Source: JALSHZ01 sp964614535 (GTDB lineage: Bacteria; Pseudomonadota; Gammaproteobacteria; UWMA-0217). From it: 64,000 nt of DNA. A program made the position numbers and the translations under genes. Below the pieces are notes generated by a model. That model ran no database searches and had not been told where the DNA came from. It was given only the letters and a program-made list of their open reading frames with translations. The DNA is taken from assembly GCA_964614535.1 (NCBI GenBank), contig CAZTOZ010000017.1:1-64000 (forward strand), written 5' to 3'. Positions 33,531-42,157 of the stretch are shown here, in pieces; the first letter of the stretch is position 1, and every line of letters starts with the position of its first letter.

Positions 33531-34580
33531 TCAGGGCCGCACCGTCACGGAGATGGTCGAGTCGCCCCGGTTCCTGAGATCGATGAGCATGATGTAGTAG
33601 TCCCCTGTGTGCTCCGCAGTGAAGACCACCTCCTCCGTCACCCCGGCCTGATGGGTGGAAATGCCCACCCGCAGCGCCGTCGCCTCGGGCGAATCCACGC
33701 CACCGACCGCCTCGACACGCCAGTAGTTGCGCAGATCCTCCAACGTCCGGAACACGAAAAGCTCCGGGTCGTCGGTGGGCGTCTTGGGCGTCACGGTGAT
33801 GACATAGGTCTTGCCCGCTTCGGCCGCAAACACATAGCCGGCGCCATCTTCGTTGACGATATTGCTCTCGATGGCCGGCGCATCGACGATGAGCCGACGC
33901 GGTGGCTCCAGCGTGGTCGGGGTTCCCGTCGTGCTCTCCCCCGAGTTTGCCGCGGCACCGGACTGACCACCATTCGCCGCGGCGGGCTGCCCCGTCCCGG
34001 TGGATGGGACCGCTCCACCCGTGATCGGGGCCGCGCCCCCTGCATCACCCGATGCTGGCGCAGGATCGAGCGTGACCAGCACCGGATCGGCCGGCTTCAC
34101 CTGGGCGAGATAGTTGGCCACGCTGGCCTCGAAGGCGGCATCGGTCGGCTGGTTGAAATCGACCAGCGCGGTTTGGGCGGCATCGCGCGCCACCTGGTCG
34201 ATGGTGATGCCGTTGGCCGGGTCCCCGTCGGCATCGAGCGTCCACAACAGCCGCCGCATGTTGCGCACGCGCTGGGTCTCGTTGCCACCATCGAAATCCA
34301 CCAGCCGGATCTGCGGTCTGGCCGCGATCTCGGGAAACGTGATGTTGCCGATGGAGAAACGCACCGCTTGACCGTTGCGGTAACGGAAGCCGCCATCCGC
34401 ACCGGTGAGGCCTTGTTCGGTGCTGGTGCGATATGCCATGCCGACGATCGGCGGCGCACCCAGTACCCCGCTTCGGGTCGCCTCGAGGAAGGACCAGTCC
34501 TTGTAACCCCGCTCCTCGGAATCACAGGCCGCGAGCGTCAAAAGGCTGGTAACGATGATAAAGGCATGTCTGGCGCGCAT
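33531..34580 (-). CDS. Lipoprotein with PPC-like C-terminal domain
   Basis: This 349-residue protein has a clear lipoprotein signal (lipobox LAAC, Cys near residue 19). An N-terminal region of about 60 residues (GMAYRTSTEQGLTGADGGFRYRNG, in parts, then VRFSIGNITFPE) resembles a repeat found in bacterial surface lipoproteins. A Gly/Ala/Thr-rich linker (about 175-220) leads to a beta-rich C-terminal domain (about 235-349) similar to pre-peptidase C-terminal domains (GAGYVFAAEAGKTYVITV, HTGDYYIMLIDLRN). It is probably anchored in the outer membrane; the function is unknown. GGGGAAGAG precedes the ATG. Confidence 0.7.
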   Translation of the reverse strand: MRARHAFIIVTSLLTLAACDSEERGYKDWSFLEATRSGVLGAPPIVGMAYRTSTEQGLTGADGGFRYRNGQAVRFSIGNITFPEIAARPQIRLVDFDGGNETQRVRNMRRLLWTLDADGDPANGITIDQVARDAAQTALVDFNQPTDAAFEASVANYLAQVKPADPVLVTLDPAPASGDAGGAAPITGGAVPSTGTGQPAAANGGQSGAAANSGESTTGTPTTLEPPRRLIVDAPAIESNIVNEDGAGYVFAAEAGKTYVITVTPKTPTDDPELFVFRTLEDLRNYWRVEAVGGVDSPEATALRVGISTHQAGVTEEVVFTAEHTGDYYIMLIDLRNRGDSTISVTVRP

Positions 34581-34884
34581 CTTGCTCTTCCCCGGTTGAT
34601 CGGAACGAAAGTCGAAACCACCGTGACGCGCTGGCGCAACGGTGGAGATCTGTAACCATCGGACTGGAGAGAGAGGGGGAAAGTTCGCCGGCGGCGGGTG
34701 AGGCGACGAGGACACGGCAATAGTGTGAGACCGGTCCCAGCGCCCGGTAGGAAGCCGGGGATGCACTCGATCTCGACACCCGGCAAAACGGCCGGATCAT
34801 TGCCCGGACGATGCAATGGCTCGTGACGGCGTAGCGCTTCTGCCCCGGGGGGATACCGGCGCGGCGGCGCAGGCCGCTAGCGGA
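34581..34884. other. 304-bp space between the lipoprotein and sulfur-globule-like genes
   Basis: It holds a hairpin (CCACCGT / ACGGTGG, 34618-34645) in the presumed leader of the lipoprotein gene and a CRP-like site at 34724. I see no gene; small open frames here lack plausible starts. Confidence 0.5.
34724..34739. promoter_or_regulatory. CRP-like palindrome upstream of the lipoprotein gene
   Basis: TGTGA-GACCGG-TCCCA matches TGTGA-N6-TCACA with one mismatch. It lies about 145 bp upstream of the lipoprotein ATG at 34580. This is the least symmetrical of the six sites. Confidence 0.35.
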
Positions 34885-35457
34885 TCAATAGGGCCAACCG
34901 TAGACGTAGCCGCCCGGCGGCGGGCCGTATTGGGGACTGTAGCCATAGCCCCAGGCGGGGTAATAACCGGCCGCACCACCATCATCGTAGCCATAGCCGC
35001 TCCAGCCACCATCCCAATATTCGGCGGTGGTCCCATCGCCGTAGGCCTGACCGTAGTAATCCCCCCAATAGCTGCCGTAGCCATCACCATAGCCACCACC
35101 ATAGTATTCGGCATGGCTGTCGCTCTCGGCCCGCGCCTTGCCGGAACCCTTGCCACGGGCCCGGGCCTTGAATTCGAGATTGAGCTCGATATCGCCAAAG
35201 ACGTCACCGACACCATCGGTCATGAAGTCGCTCATCGCATCGCTCATGGTGCCGAAAACCGACTCGCCCCGCCCCCTGCCCTGGCCGCGATACCAGTTCT
35301 GGCCATACCCCTGGCCGTAACCGTATCCCTGGCCGTAGGTGGCGCCATCCCAATACTCATAGTGGCTGTCGTCGTCACCGAACGGAAACCAGTCGGATGC
35401 CGTGGCCACGCCACAGGCTGCCACCAACAACAATGTCGAGATACCACGCTGTTTCAT
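34885..35457 (-). CDS. Gly/Tyr-rich exported protein, sulfur-globule-protein-like
   Basis: This 190-residue protein has a signal peptide (cleavage probably near VATA) and is dominated by Gly and Tyr: YGQGYGYGQGYGQ near residue 45 and a C-terminal half of GYG/DYYG/YDDGG units ending PPGGYVYGWPY. A central block (about 65-105) has FGTMSDAMSDFM and FGDIELNLEFKARARG. This layout resembles sulfur globule proteins that coat periplasmic sulfur in purple and colourless sulfur bacteria. Composition-driven similarity can mislead, so this is a probable assignment. It lies 35 bp downstream of radC on the same strand with a GGGAG ribosome site and may use a promoter within radC. Confidence 0.55.
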   Translation of the reverse strand: MKQRGISTLLLVAACGVATASDWFPFGDDDSHYEYWDGATYGQGYGYGQGYGQNWYRGQGRGRGESVFGTMSDAMSDFMTDGVGDVFGDIELNLEFKARARGKGSGKARAESDSHAEYYGGGYGDGYGSYWGDYYGQAYGDGTTAEYWDGGWSGYGYDDGGAAGYYPAWGYGYSPQYGPPPGGYVYGWPY

Positions 35458-35492
35458 CTGTCGTCTCCCGTGCCGGGTGGCCCCGCCACCAT

Positions 35493-36164
35493 TCACACCA
35501 TGCCTCGCTCGGCCATCGAAATACAGTCGTCACCGACGACGATATGGTCGAGCAGCCGGACATCGACCAGCGCCAGCGCATCCTTGAGCCGCCGCGTGAT
35601 CTGCTGGTCCGCGATGCTCGGCTCCGCAACGCCCGAGGGATGATTATGCGCCAGAATCACCGCTGCTGCATTGACCGCCAACGCCTTCTTCACCACTTCT
35701 CGCGGGTGGACACTGGCACCGTCGATGGTGCCGGTGAACAGCTCGGCATATTCGATCAGGCGGTGGCGGGTGTCGAGAAAGAGGCTGGCGAACACCTCCA
35801 CCTCGCGATGGCGCAACTGCTGCTGCAGAAACCGCCGCGCACTGCCGGGATCGGTGAACGCATCACCGCGTTCGAGCCTCTCGCGCAGGTGGCGCCGCGC
35901 CATTTCCAGCACCGCCTGCAACTGGGCGAACTTGGCCAGCCCCAATCCCTTGTTGCCGCAGAAGCCACGGGCATCGTCCTCCAGCAATGCACGCAGGCTG
36001 CCGTAGCGATCGAGCAGTTCCCGCGCCAGGTCCACCGCCGTCTTGCCCTGGGTACCCGTGCGCAGAAAAATCGCCAGCAACTCGGCATCCGACAGTGCCG
36101 CCGCGCCCCGCTGGATCAGTTTCTCGCGCGGTCGCTCCTCCGCCGGCCAGTCGGTAATCGACAT
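35493..36164 (-). CDS. radC: RadC family JAB-domain protein
   Basis: This 223-residue protein has an N-terminal helix-hairpin-helix-like region (REKLIQRGAAALSDAELLAI, GNKGLGLAKFAQLQAVLE) and a C-terminal JAMM/JAB metalloprotease-like domain with HNHPSGVAEPSIADQQIT, where the His pair and Asp bind zinc. The old DNA-repair role of RadC is not supported by later work, and the function is unsettled. It is divergent from coaBC, the usual gammaproteobacterial order. Confidence 0.94.
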   Translation of the reverse strand: MSITDWPAEERPREKLIQRGAAALSDAELLAIFLRTGTQGKTAVDLARELLDRYGSLRALLEDDARGFCGNKGLGLAKFAQLQAVLEMARRHLRERLERGDAFTDPGSARRFLQQQLRHREVEVFASLFLDTRHRLIEYAELFTGTIDGASVHPREVVKKALAVNAAAVILAHNHPSGVAEPSIADQQITRRLKDALALVDVRLLDHIVVGDDCISMAERGMV

Positions 36165-36253
36165 CCCGATCCTCCCTCTCGAACAAAACCCGGACGGTAA
36201 CGCCTGGACGGCGGTACAATCAGTTCACCTTTCACAACCCGGGATAATCCCGC

Positions 36254-37468
36254 ATGTCGTTGCAACACAAGCGAATTCTACTCGGCATCAGCGGTGGCAT
36301 CGCCGCCTACAAGGCCGCCGAGCTGACCCGCCTGCTGGCCAAGGCCGGTGCAGAGGTGAGGGTGGTGATGACGGCCGCCGCCGAAGCCTTCGTCACCCCC
36401 ATGACGCTACAGGCGCTCTCCGGCCATCCGGTTCGCGGCGCATTGTTCGACCCAGCCCACGAAGCGGCGATGGGCCATATCGAGCTGGCGCGCTGGGCCG
36501 ACCACGTGGTGATCGCACCGGCCTCGGCCAACACCCTGGCCCGCCTCGCCCATGGGCTGGCGGACGACCTGCTGTCGACGCTGGTACTGGCCAGCCCCGC
36601 ACCACTGCTGGTGGCGCCGGCGATGAACCAACGGATGTGGACGCATCCGGCGACACGGGAGAACGTCGACCGCCTGCAGGCGCGTGGTGTCACCGTGATC
36701 GGCCCCGCCAGCGGCGAGCAGGCCTGCGGCGACACCGGCCCCGGCCGCATGGTGGAGCCGGCGGAGATTCTCGCCACACTCGAGGCCACGACCACGCCCG
36801 GCCCGCTGAACGAACGCAAACTGTTGTTGACGCTGGGCCCGACCAGGGAACCGATCGATCCGGTGCGGTATCTAAGCAACCGCAGCTCGGGAAAAATGGG
36901 CATGGCGCTGGCCCGGGCAGCCGTCCAGGCTGGCGCCGAGGTCACCATCATCGCCGGCCCAACGACGCTGACCGAGCCGTCCGGCGTGAAACGGATCAAC
37001 GTCGAGACCGCCATGCAAATGCATAATGAGACGTTACGCGAAGCGGCGGGACACGACATCTTCATCGCCACGGCCGCCGTCGCCGACTACCGGCCCGCCA
37101 CGATCGAGGCAGAGAAAATCAAGAAGCACGCCGAAACAATGGAGCTGAAACTGGTCAGGAACCCCGACATCCTCGCCGACGTCGCCGTCCGCCACCCCGG
37201 GATCTTCTGCGTCGGCTTCGCCGCCGAAACCGGGAACTTGGCGCAACATGCCCGCGACAAGCTCCAACGCAAGGGGCTGGACATGATCGCCGCCAACCCG
37301 GTCAACGATGGCCAGGGCTTCGACCGCGACGACAATGCACTCGAGGTCTTCTGGCCCGGTGGCCACCACAGCCTGCCCCGCATGTCGAAACAGCGGCTCG
37401 CCCACGCCTTGATCGAGCTGATCGCCAGCCGCCTGCCCACCACGGGAGACACCCATGCACCAAATTGA
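36254..37468 (+). CDS. coaBC: Bifunctional phosphopantothenoylcysteine decarboxylase/synthetase
   Basis: This 404-residue protein carries out two coenzyme A steps. CoaC (about 1-185) is a flavoprotein with the active-site His in MGHIELARWAD, the PAMNQRMW motif and the Cys in GEQACGDTGPGRM. CoaB (about 190-400) has NRSSGKMG, the catalytic Lys region EKIKKH and AANPVNDG. It is divergent from radC and overlaps dut by 14 bp. Confidence 0.96.
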   Translation: MSLQHKRILLGISGGIAAYKAAELTRLLAKAGAEVRVVMTAAAEAFVTPMTLQALSGHPVRGALFDPAHEAAMGHIELARWADHVVIAPASANTLARLAHGLADDLLSTLVLASPAPLLVAPAMNQRMWTHPATRENVDRLQARGVTVIGPASGEQACGDTGPGRMVEPAEILATLEATTTPGPLNERKLLLTLGPTREPIDPVRYLSNRSSGKMGMALARAAVQAGAEVTIIAGPTTLTEPSGVKRINVETAMQMHNETLREAAGHDIFIATAAVADYRPATIEAEKIKKHAETMELKLVRNPDILADVAVRHPGIFCVGFAAETGNLAQHARDKLQRKGLDMIAANPVNDGQGFDRDDNALEVFWPGGHHSLPRMSKQRLAHALIELIASRLPTTGDTHAPN

Positions 37469-37910
37469 CGTCAGGATTCTCGACGAACGCCTCGGCAACG
37501 AATTCCCGCTGCCCGGCTACGCCACCGCCGGTTCGGCGGGGATGGACCTGCGCGCCTGCTGCGACGGTCCGGTGACGCTGGCACCGGGACAGACCGAACT
37601 GATACCCACCGGCATCGCCATCCATCTGGGTGATCCCGGCCTGGCGGCGACGATTCTGCCGCGCTCGGGGCTGGGCCACAAACATGGCATCGTGCTGGGC
37701 AATCTGGTCGGCCTGATCGACTCCGACTACCAGGGACAGATCTACGTCTCCTGCTGGAACCGGGGCGACACCCGCTTCACCATCGAGCCCGGCGACCGCA
37801 TCGCGCAACTGGTCGTCATTCCGGTGATACAGGCCAGCTTCAACATCGTCGACACATTCGTCGAGAGCGAACGGGGAGAAGGGGGTTTTGGGCATACCGG
37901 CAAGCAGTAG
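37455..37910 (+). CDS. dut: dUTP diphosphatase
   Basis: This 151-residue trimeric enzyme hydrolyses dUTP to dUMP. All five motifs are visible: AGMDLRAC, RSGLGHKHG, GLIDSDYQGQ, GDRIAQLV and RGEGGFGHTG. It overlaps coaBC (14 bp) and algC (23 bp), so coaBC-dut-algC is one coupled unit. Confidence 0.97.
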   Translation: MHQIDVRILDERLGNEFPLPGYATAGSAGMDLRACCDGPVTLAPGQTELIPTGIAIHLGDPGLAATILPRSGLGHKHGIVLGNLVGLIDSDYQGQIYVSCWNRGDTRFTIEPGDRIAQLVVIPVIQASFNIVDTFVESERGEGGFGHTGKQ

Positions 37911-39312
37911 CGAAGCGGCGCTGGCGGTGAGCAACACGCCGGCGCCGACGATCTTCCGCAAGTACGACATTCGTGGCATCGTCGATGTCACACTGAACGA
38001 GGGGATCGTCGAGCAGATCGGCCGCGGCTTCGGCACCACGCTGCGGGAACGGGAGGAGCAGCGGGTGATCGTCGCCCGCGATGCCCGCCTCAGCAGTCCC
38101 GCCTACACCGAAGCACTGATCCGCGGCCTGCGTGGCAGCGGCATCGACGTCACCGACATCGGCGCCACACCCACGCCGGTCGCCAACTTCGCCACCCACG
38201 CCCTCGGCATTCCCAACGCCGTCATCGTCACCGGCAGCCACAACCCGGCCAACTACAACGGCCTGAAGCTCATCGTCCGCCGCGCGCCATGGCATGGCGA
38301 CCGCTTGCAGGCGCTCCACCGCCGGATCGTCGCCGGCGACTTCCAGCAGGGCGAAGGCGGGTTGCAGCAGCGTTCGGTGGTCTCCCGCTATATCGACCGG
38401 CTGGCCAGCGGCGTCACCATCGAGCGACCACTCAAGGTGGCCATCGACTGCGGCAATGGCATCGCCGGGCCGGTGGCCGCCACGCTGCTACGGCGGCTCG
38501 GCTGTCAAGTCCACGAACTCTTCTGCAAACCCGACGGCCGCTTTCCCAACCACCACCCCAACCCGTCGGAACCGCAGAACCTCACGACGCTGCAGCAGAC
38601 CGTCATCGATCACCACCTCGACATCGGCCTCGCCCTCGACGGCGACGGCGACCGTCTCGGCGTCGTCGACGCCAGCGGAAAGATCATCTGGCCCGACCGC
38701 CAGCTGATGCTCTTTGCCCGCCAGATCCTTCGTGAGCGGCCGGGCAGCCCCATCGTCTACGACGTCAAATCCACCTGCCACCTGCAACACTTCATCGAAG
38801 CCGCAGGCGGCCAGCCGCTGATGGTGGCTTCGGGCCACTCCCTGTTGCGGCAGAAGATGCGTTCGGTGGGAGCGCCACTGGCGGGCGAGCTGAGCGGCCA
38901 CCTCTTCTTCGGCGACCGTTGGTATGGCTTCGACGACGGCCTCTATACCGCCGCCAGGCTGCTGGAGATCTTGGCCGCCAGCCCACGGCCCAGCGACGAG
39001 CTGTTCGCCGAACTGCCCGACAGCCCGTGCACGCCGGAGATCACCATCCCCTTCGAATCGGAGCAGGCGCTGGAAAGTTTCATGGAGGCCTTCGCCGCGC
39101 TCGACCGCGATGGAGAGGGGGTCACCATCTCGTCGATCGACGGGTTGCGGCTGGAGTATCCACAGGGCTGGGGGCTGGTACGCGCCTCCAACACCACTCC
39201 GTCGCTGTCACTACGCTTCGAGGCCGAAGACGAGGATTCGCTGGAAGCGGTCAAGGCGTCGGTGCGGCGCCAGATTCACCGCCTGCTGCCGGCGCTGCCG
39301 CTGGCGTTCTGA
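37888..39312 (+). CDS. algC: Phosphomannomutase/phosphoglucomutase
   Basis: This 474-residue alpha-D-phosphohexomutase interconverts sugar 1- and 6-phosphates and supplies GDP-mannose or UDP-glucose precursors for LPS and exopolysaccharide. Seen are FRKYDIRG, the phosphoserine loop VTGSHNPANYNG, the metal loop DGDGDRLG, the sugar-specificity GELSGHLFF and RASNTTPSLSLRF. The TTG at 37888 has GGAGAAGGGGG upstream; a GTG at 37927 is the alternative. Its last 62 bp overlap the convergent flippase gene. It links the coaBC-dut run to the glycan locus that follows. Confidence 0.94.
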   Translation: MGIPASSSEAALAVSNTPAPTIFRKYDIRGIVDVTLNEGIVEQIGRGFGTTLREREEQRVIVARDARLSSPAYTEALIRGLRGSGIDVTDIGATPTPVANFATHALGIPNAVIVTGSHNPANYNGLKLIVRRAPWHGDRLQALHRRIVAGDFQQGEGGLQQRSVVSRYIDRLASGVTIERPLKVAIDCGNGIAGPVAATLLRRLGCQVHELFCKPDGRFPNHHPNPSEPQNLTTLQQTVIDHHLDIGLALDGDGDRLGVVDASGKIIWPDRQLMLFARQILRERPGSPIVYDVKSTCHLQHFIEAAGGQPLMVASGHSLLRQKMRSVGAPLAGELSGHLFFGDRWYGFDDGLYTAARLLEILAASPRPSDELFAELPDSPCTPEITIPFESEQALESFMEAFAALDRDGEGVTISSIDGLRLEYPQGWGLVRASNTTPSLSLRFEAEDEDSLEAVKASVRRQIHRLLPALPLAF

Positions 39313-40654
39313 GCGCGGTCCGCCGCAGCCAGAAGATGCCGAAGATCGATGGCAGAATCCCGAGCTTGCGAATCACCAGCCAGTGCAGCCATAGCGAGTA
39401 GAACGACACCACCGCCAATACCGACCAGGCCGCGCCCTCCAGCCCGTGGCGCGGCACCACCAGCGAATGCAGCAACAGCGTCAGCAGAAACGACACGATG
39501 AAGACATAGAGGCAATGGTCCTGATGCCCCGAGATGCTGAGCAGCTCGGTGACCGCGCCGGTGCCGGCGATCACCACCATCGCCACTCCCAGGATCAGCA
39601 ACGCATGATGGGCCTGCCCGAAACCTGAACCGAAGATCGACAGAATCGGCTCGCCATAGGCCGCAAACAGCCCAATCGCCAGCAGCGCCCCCCAGAACTT
39701 CATCTGCGTGGCATGGGTGATGAGCCGTTGCAGCCCGGCCATGTCCCGCGCGGCATGGAGCCGCGCCGCCTTCGGCAGCGTCACGCTGTCCACCGCAGTG
39801 ATGCCAAACCCGATCATGAACGCGGTACGGAACGCGGCATTGAACATCGCCAGCTGATCGGCCGGCAGATAGCTGCCGACCACGATCATGTTCACCTCCG
39901 AGAAGAAGCCGGAGAACAGAATGATGATCAGCAGCGGCGAGGCGGTGCGCAACCACAGCCGTGTCTCGAACCGCGGCGCGGCGGCCTCCACCTTGCGCCG
40001 CATCCGCCGTGCCACCAGCACCTCGATCAGCAGCGCAAAAAAGCCCATCACCACAAGCTGCAACAGCAGCACCTCATTGACGTCGAGCTGCGCGCCGGAC
40101 CACCACAACGCTGCCAGCAACAGTAGAAAGACCAGGGGCCGCAGCGCGTCGTGCGGGACCACCGCCAGATCGAACCAGGAGAATGCCTGCGCAATGGCGG
40201 TACGGAAGATGATCAACGCCATCAGCGGCGCGGTGACGATGGCAATCAACAGCGGGGAGCGGTAGTCCGGCTGGACCAGGCCATCGAACCACCAGACCGC
40301 CACCGCGGCCACCCCGGCGGCCAGCAGGCTGCCGGCGACGACGAACTGGCGCCCGCGAATGATGTAGCCCCACAGCTTGCCGCTCTCCCCATGCGTCAGC
40401 GCGTGGCCGATGAAGCGGAACGAGGCGGCCGGAAAGCCGAAGCCCGAGACGACGGCCAACATCACCAGCCAGGAGAAGGCATAGACATAGGCTCCCAGCG
40501 CCTCGGCCCCGAGCCAGCGGGCGATCACCACCTGCGTCAGATAGACGCTGGCCGCGCCCACGATGCGGAACACGAAGACATAGGCCGATCCCCCCAGCAG
40601 GCGAAAGAAGTCGTGTTGCAACAGCCCCCGTAGTCGTTTTTTCAATCGTTTCAT
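39251..40654 (-). CDS. Polysaccharide flippase (Wzx/MVF superfamily), copy 1
   Basis: This 467-residue membrane protein has about 12-14 helices and the N-terminal pattern SAYVFVFRIVGAASVYLTQVVIARWLGAEALGAY (in parts), typical of polysaccharide_synt/MOP exporters. It would move lipid-linked glycan repeat units across the inner membrane. A second flippase of the same type at 46944 shares the phrase AFSWL...GFP in the same place, so the two are paralogues. The C-terminal tail (Ala/Pro-rich) overlaps algC by 62 bp. Confidence 0.9.
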   Translation of the reverse strand: MKRLKKRLRGLLQHDFFRLLGGSAYVFVFRIVGAASVYLTQVVIARWLGAEALGAYVYAFSWLVMLAVVSGFGFPAASFRFIGHALTHGESGKLWGYIIRGRQFVVAGSLLAAGVAAVAVWWFDGLVQPDYRSPLLIAIVTAPLMALIIFRTAIAQAFSWFDLAVVPHDALRPLVFLLLLAALWWSGAQLDVNEVLLLQLVVMGFFALLIEVLVARRMRRKVEAAAPRFETRLWLRTASPLLIIILFSGFFSEVNMIVVGSYLPADQLAMFNAAFRTAFMIGFGITAVDSVTLPKAARLHAARDMAGLQRLITHATQMKFWGALLAIGLFAAYGEPILSIFGSGFGQAHHALLILGVAMVVIAGTGAVTELLSISGHQDHCLYVFIVSFLLTLLLHSLVVPRHGLEGAAWSVLAVVSFYSLWLHWLVIRKLGILPSIFGIFWLRRTALRTPAAAPAAGGESGAAPTP

Positions 40655-40942
40655 CCGTTATTGGTGCGCCAGGTCACGTCGGGATCGAGCCGTATCGACC
40701 GCAGACCGGATCGACAGCGGGCATCTCCTCGCCGGAGGATACCGCCACTGGAAAACCGCGCAACGGCCGGCAATGCCCCCATCCCATCCACTCGGTTTTC
40801 GAGAAGAATGGACGGGAAAAGTTCCCACTGGCCTGCACAAACCATGCCGACTCTCACGAAAAAGCGTGATGAAGCCAGAACTTTTCCATAGGCACCCTGT
40901 CATATTGCTGTAACAACCACCGACAGGGATGCTGAAACACCC

Positions 40943-42079
40943 ATGAAAATTCTGTTCGTCATCGAAACCTGCGGCGGTGGCTCCGGGCGCCATCTTCTCG
41001 ATCTCGCCAGGGGAACCGCGGCCCAGGGTCATGAGGTTCACGTCGCCTTCTCCCCGTTACGGGCCGACCCGGGCTTTCTGCAGGCGCTGAGCGACCTGCG
41101 CGGCGTGCGCCGCTTTCCGATCGAGATGCGCACTGCGCCCGGCAGGGACGACCTGCGGGCGCTGCGTCGCCTCAAACGCTACATCCAGCACATGGGGCCC
41201 TTCGACGTGGTCCATGGTCACAGCTCCAAAGGGGGCGCGCTGGCGAGGTTGGCGGCCACGTGGAGCCAGGCCCGGCGCATCTACACACCCCATGCGCTCT
41301 ACACGATGAACCCCGAGCTCCCACCCATCAAGAGAAAGCTCTATGGCGTCATCGAAAAGCTGCTCGCCAGCACGGTGACCGACAGCATCATCCTCGTCTC
41401 GGAAGAAGAACACCACCATGCCCTGAAACAGGGGCTACCGGAGGAAAAAATGCGCGTCATCGTCAACGGCGTGGAACCCCGAACAGCGGAGGAACTCGAG
41501 CGAACGCGACAACGGATCCGGCGTCGGCTGGCCATCGACGACAACGTACCCATCGTCGGCTTCGTCGGCCGCCTGGACGAACAGAAGGCGCCCGAACGGT
41601 TCATCGAGATTGCCGCGCGGCTGACGCCACGCCACCCCGATACCCGCTTCATCATGCTCGGCAACGGGGAAAAGGCGCCACTGATCCAGAGCCTGATCGA
41701 CGAATACGGCCTGAAGAAACACGTCAAGCTGTTCACCAACGCCTCGGGCGAAGAGTTCATGCCGGCCTTCGATCTGTTCCTGATGACGAGCCGCTACGAG
41801 GCGATGCCCTATGTGCTGATCGAGGCCCTGGCCGCTCACCTGCCCATCGTCAGCACCGACGTGGGCGGCGCCCGCACCGTGATCGAGGAGGGTGTCAACG
41901 GGCACATCGTCCCGGAGAGCGACGATGTCTCCACCTTGGCCGAACGGGTCTGCAACCTGCTGGACGATCGCAACCGCCTGGCCCGCTATTCCGCGGCCGC
42001 CCAACGGAAGGCGGTCGAATTCCGCGAAGAGGAGATGGTGCAACAGACGCTCGCGCACTACGCCTCAGCCGCGGGATAG
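40943..42079 (+). CDS. Glycosyltransferase family 4 protein
   Basis: This 378-residue GT-B enzyme starts MKILFVIETCGGGSGRHLLDLA, has the acceptor-domain HGHSSKGGALARLAA and YTPHALYTMNP, and in the C-terminal domain GFVGRLDEQKAPERFI and SRYEAMPYVLIEALA (EX7E). It follows 288 bp of intergenic DNA shared with the divergent flippase gene and is followed after 78 bp by the nucleotidyltransferase-kinase gene. The reaction is inferred to be sugar addition on a lipid carrier. Confidence 0.92.
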   Translation: MKILFVIETCGGGSGRHLLDLARGTAAQGHEVHVAFSPLRADPGFLQALSDLRGVRRFPIEMRTAPGRDDLRALRRLKRYIQHMGPFDVVHGHSSKGGALARLAATWSQARRIYTPHALYTMNPELPPIKRKLYGVIEKLLASTVTDSIILVSEEEHHHALKQGLPEEKMRVIVNGVEPRTAEELERTRQRIRRRLAIDDNVPIVGFVGRLDEQKAPERFIEIAARLTPRHPDTRFIMLGNGEKAPLIQSLIDEYGLKKHVKLFTNASGEEFMPAFDLFLMTSRYEAMPYVLIEALAAHLPIVSTDVGGARTVIEEGVNGHIVPESDDVSTLAERVCNLLDDRNRLARYSAAAQRKAVEFREEEMVQQTLAHYASAAG

Positions 42080-42157
42080 CACCCCTTGATTCCAATACCC
42101 CGACGACCGACATCCGCCGCCGCGGCGGGTGAACGCGAGAGATGCCAGGAGAACCGC

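Noticed and set aside
40854..40869. TCACG-AAAAAG-CGTGA as a seventh CRP-like site before the GT4 gene
   Set aside because: The half-sites are in the reverse order relative to TGTGA-N6-TCACA, so it is only a short hairpin.
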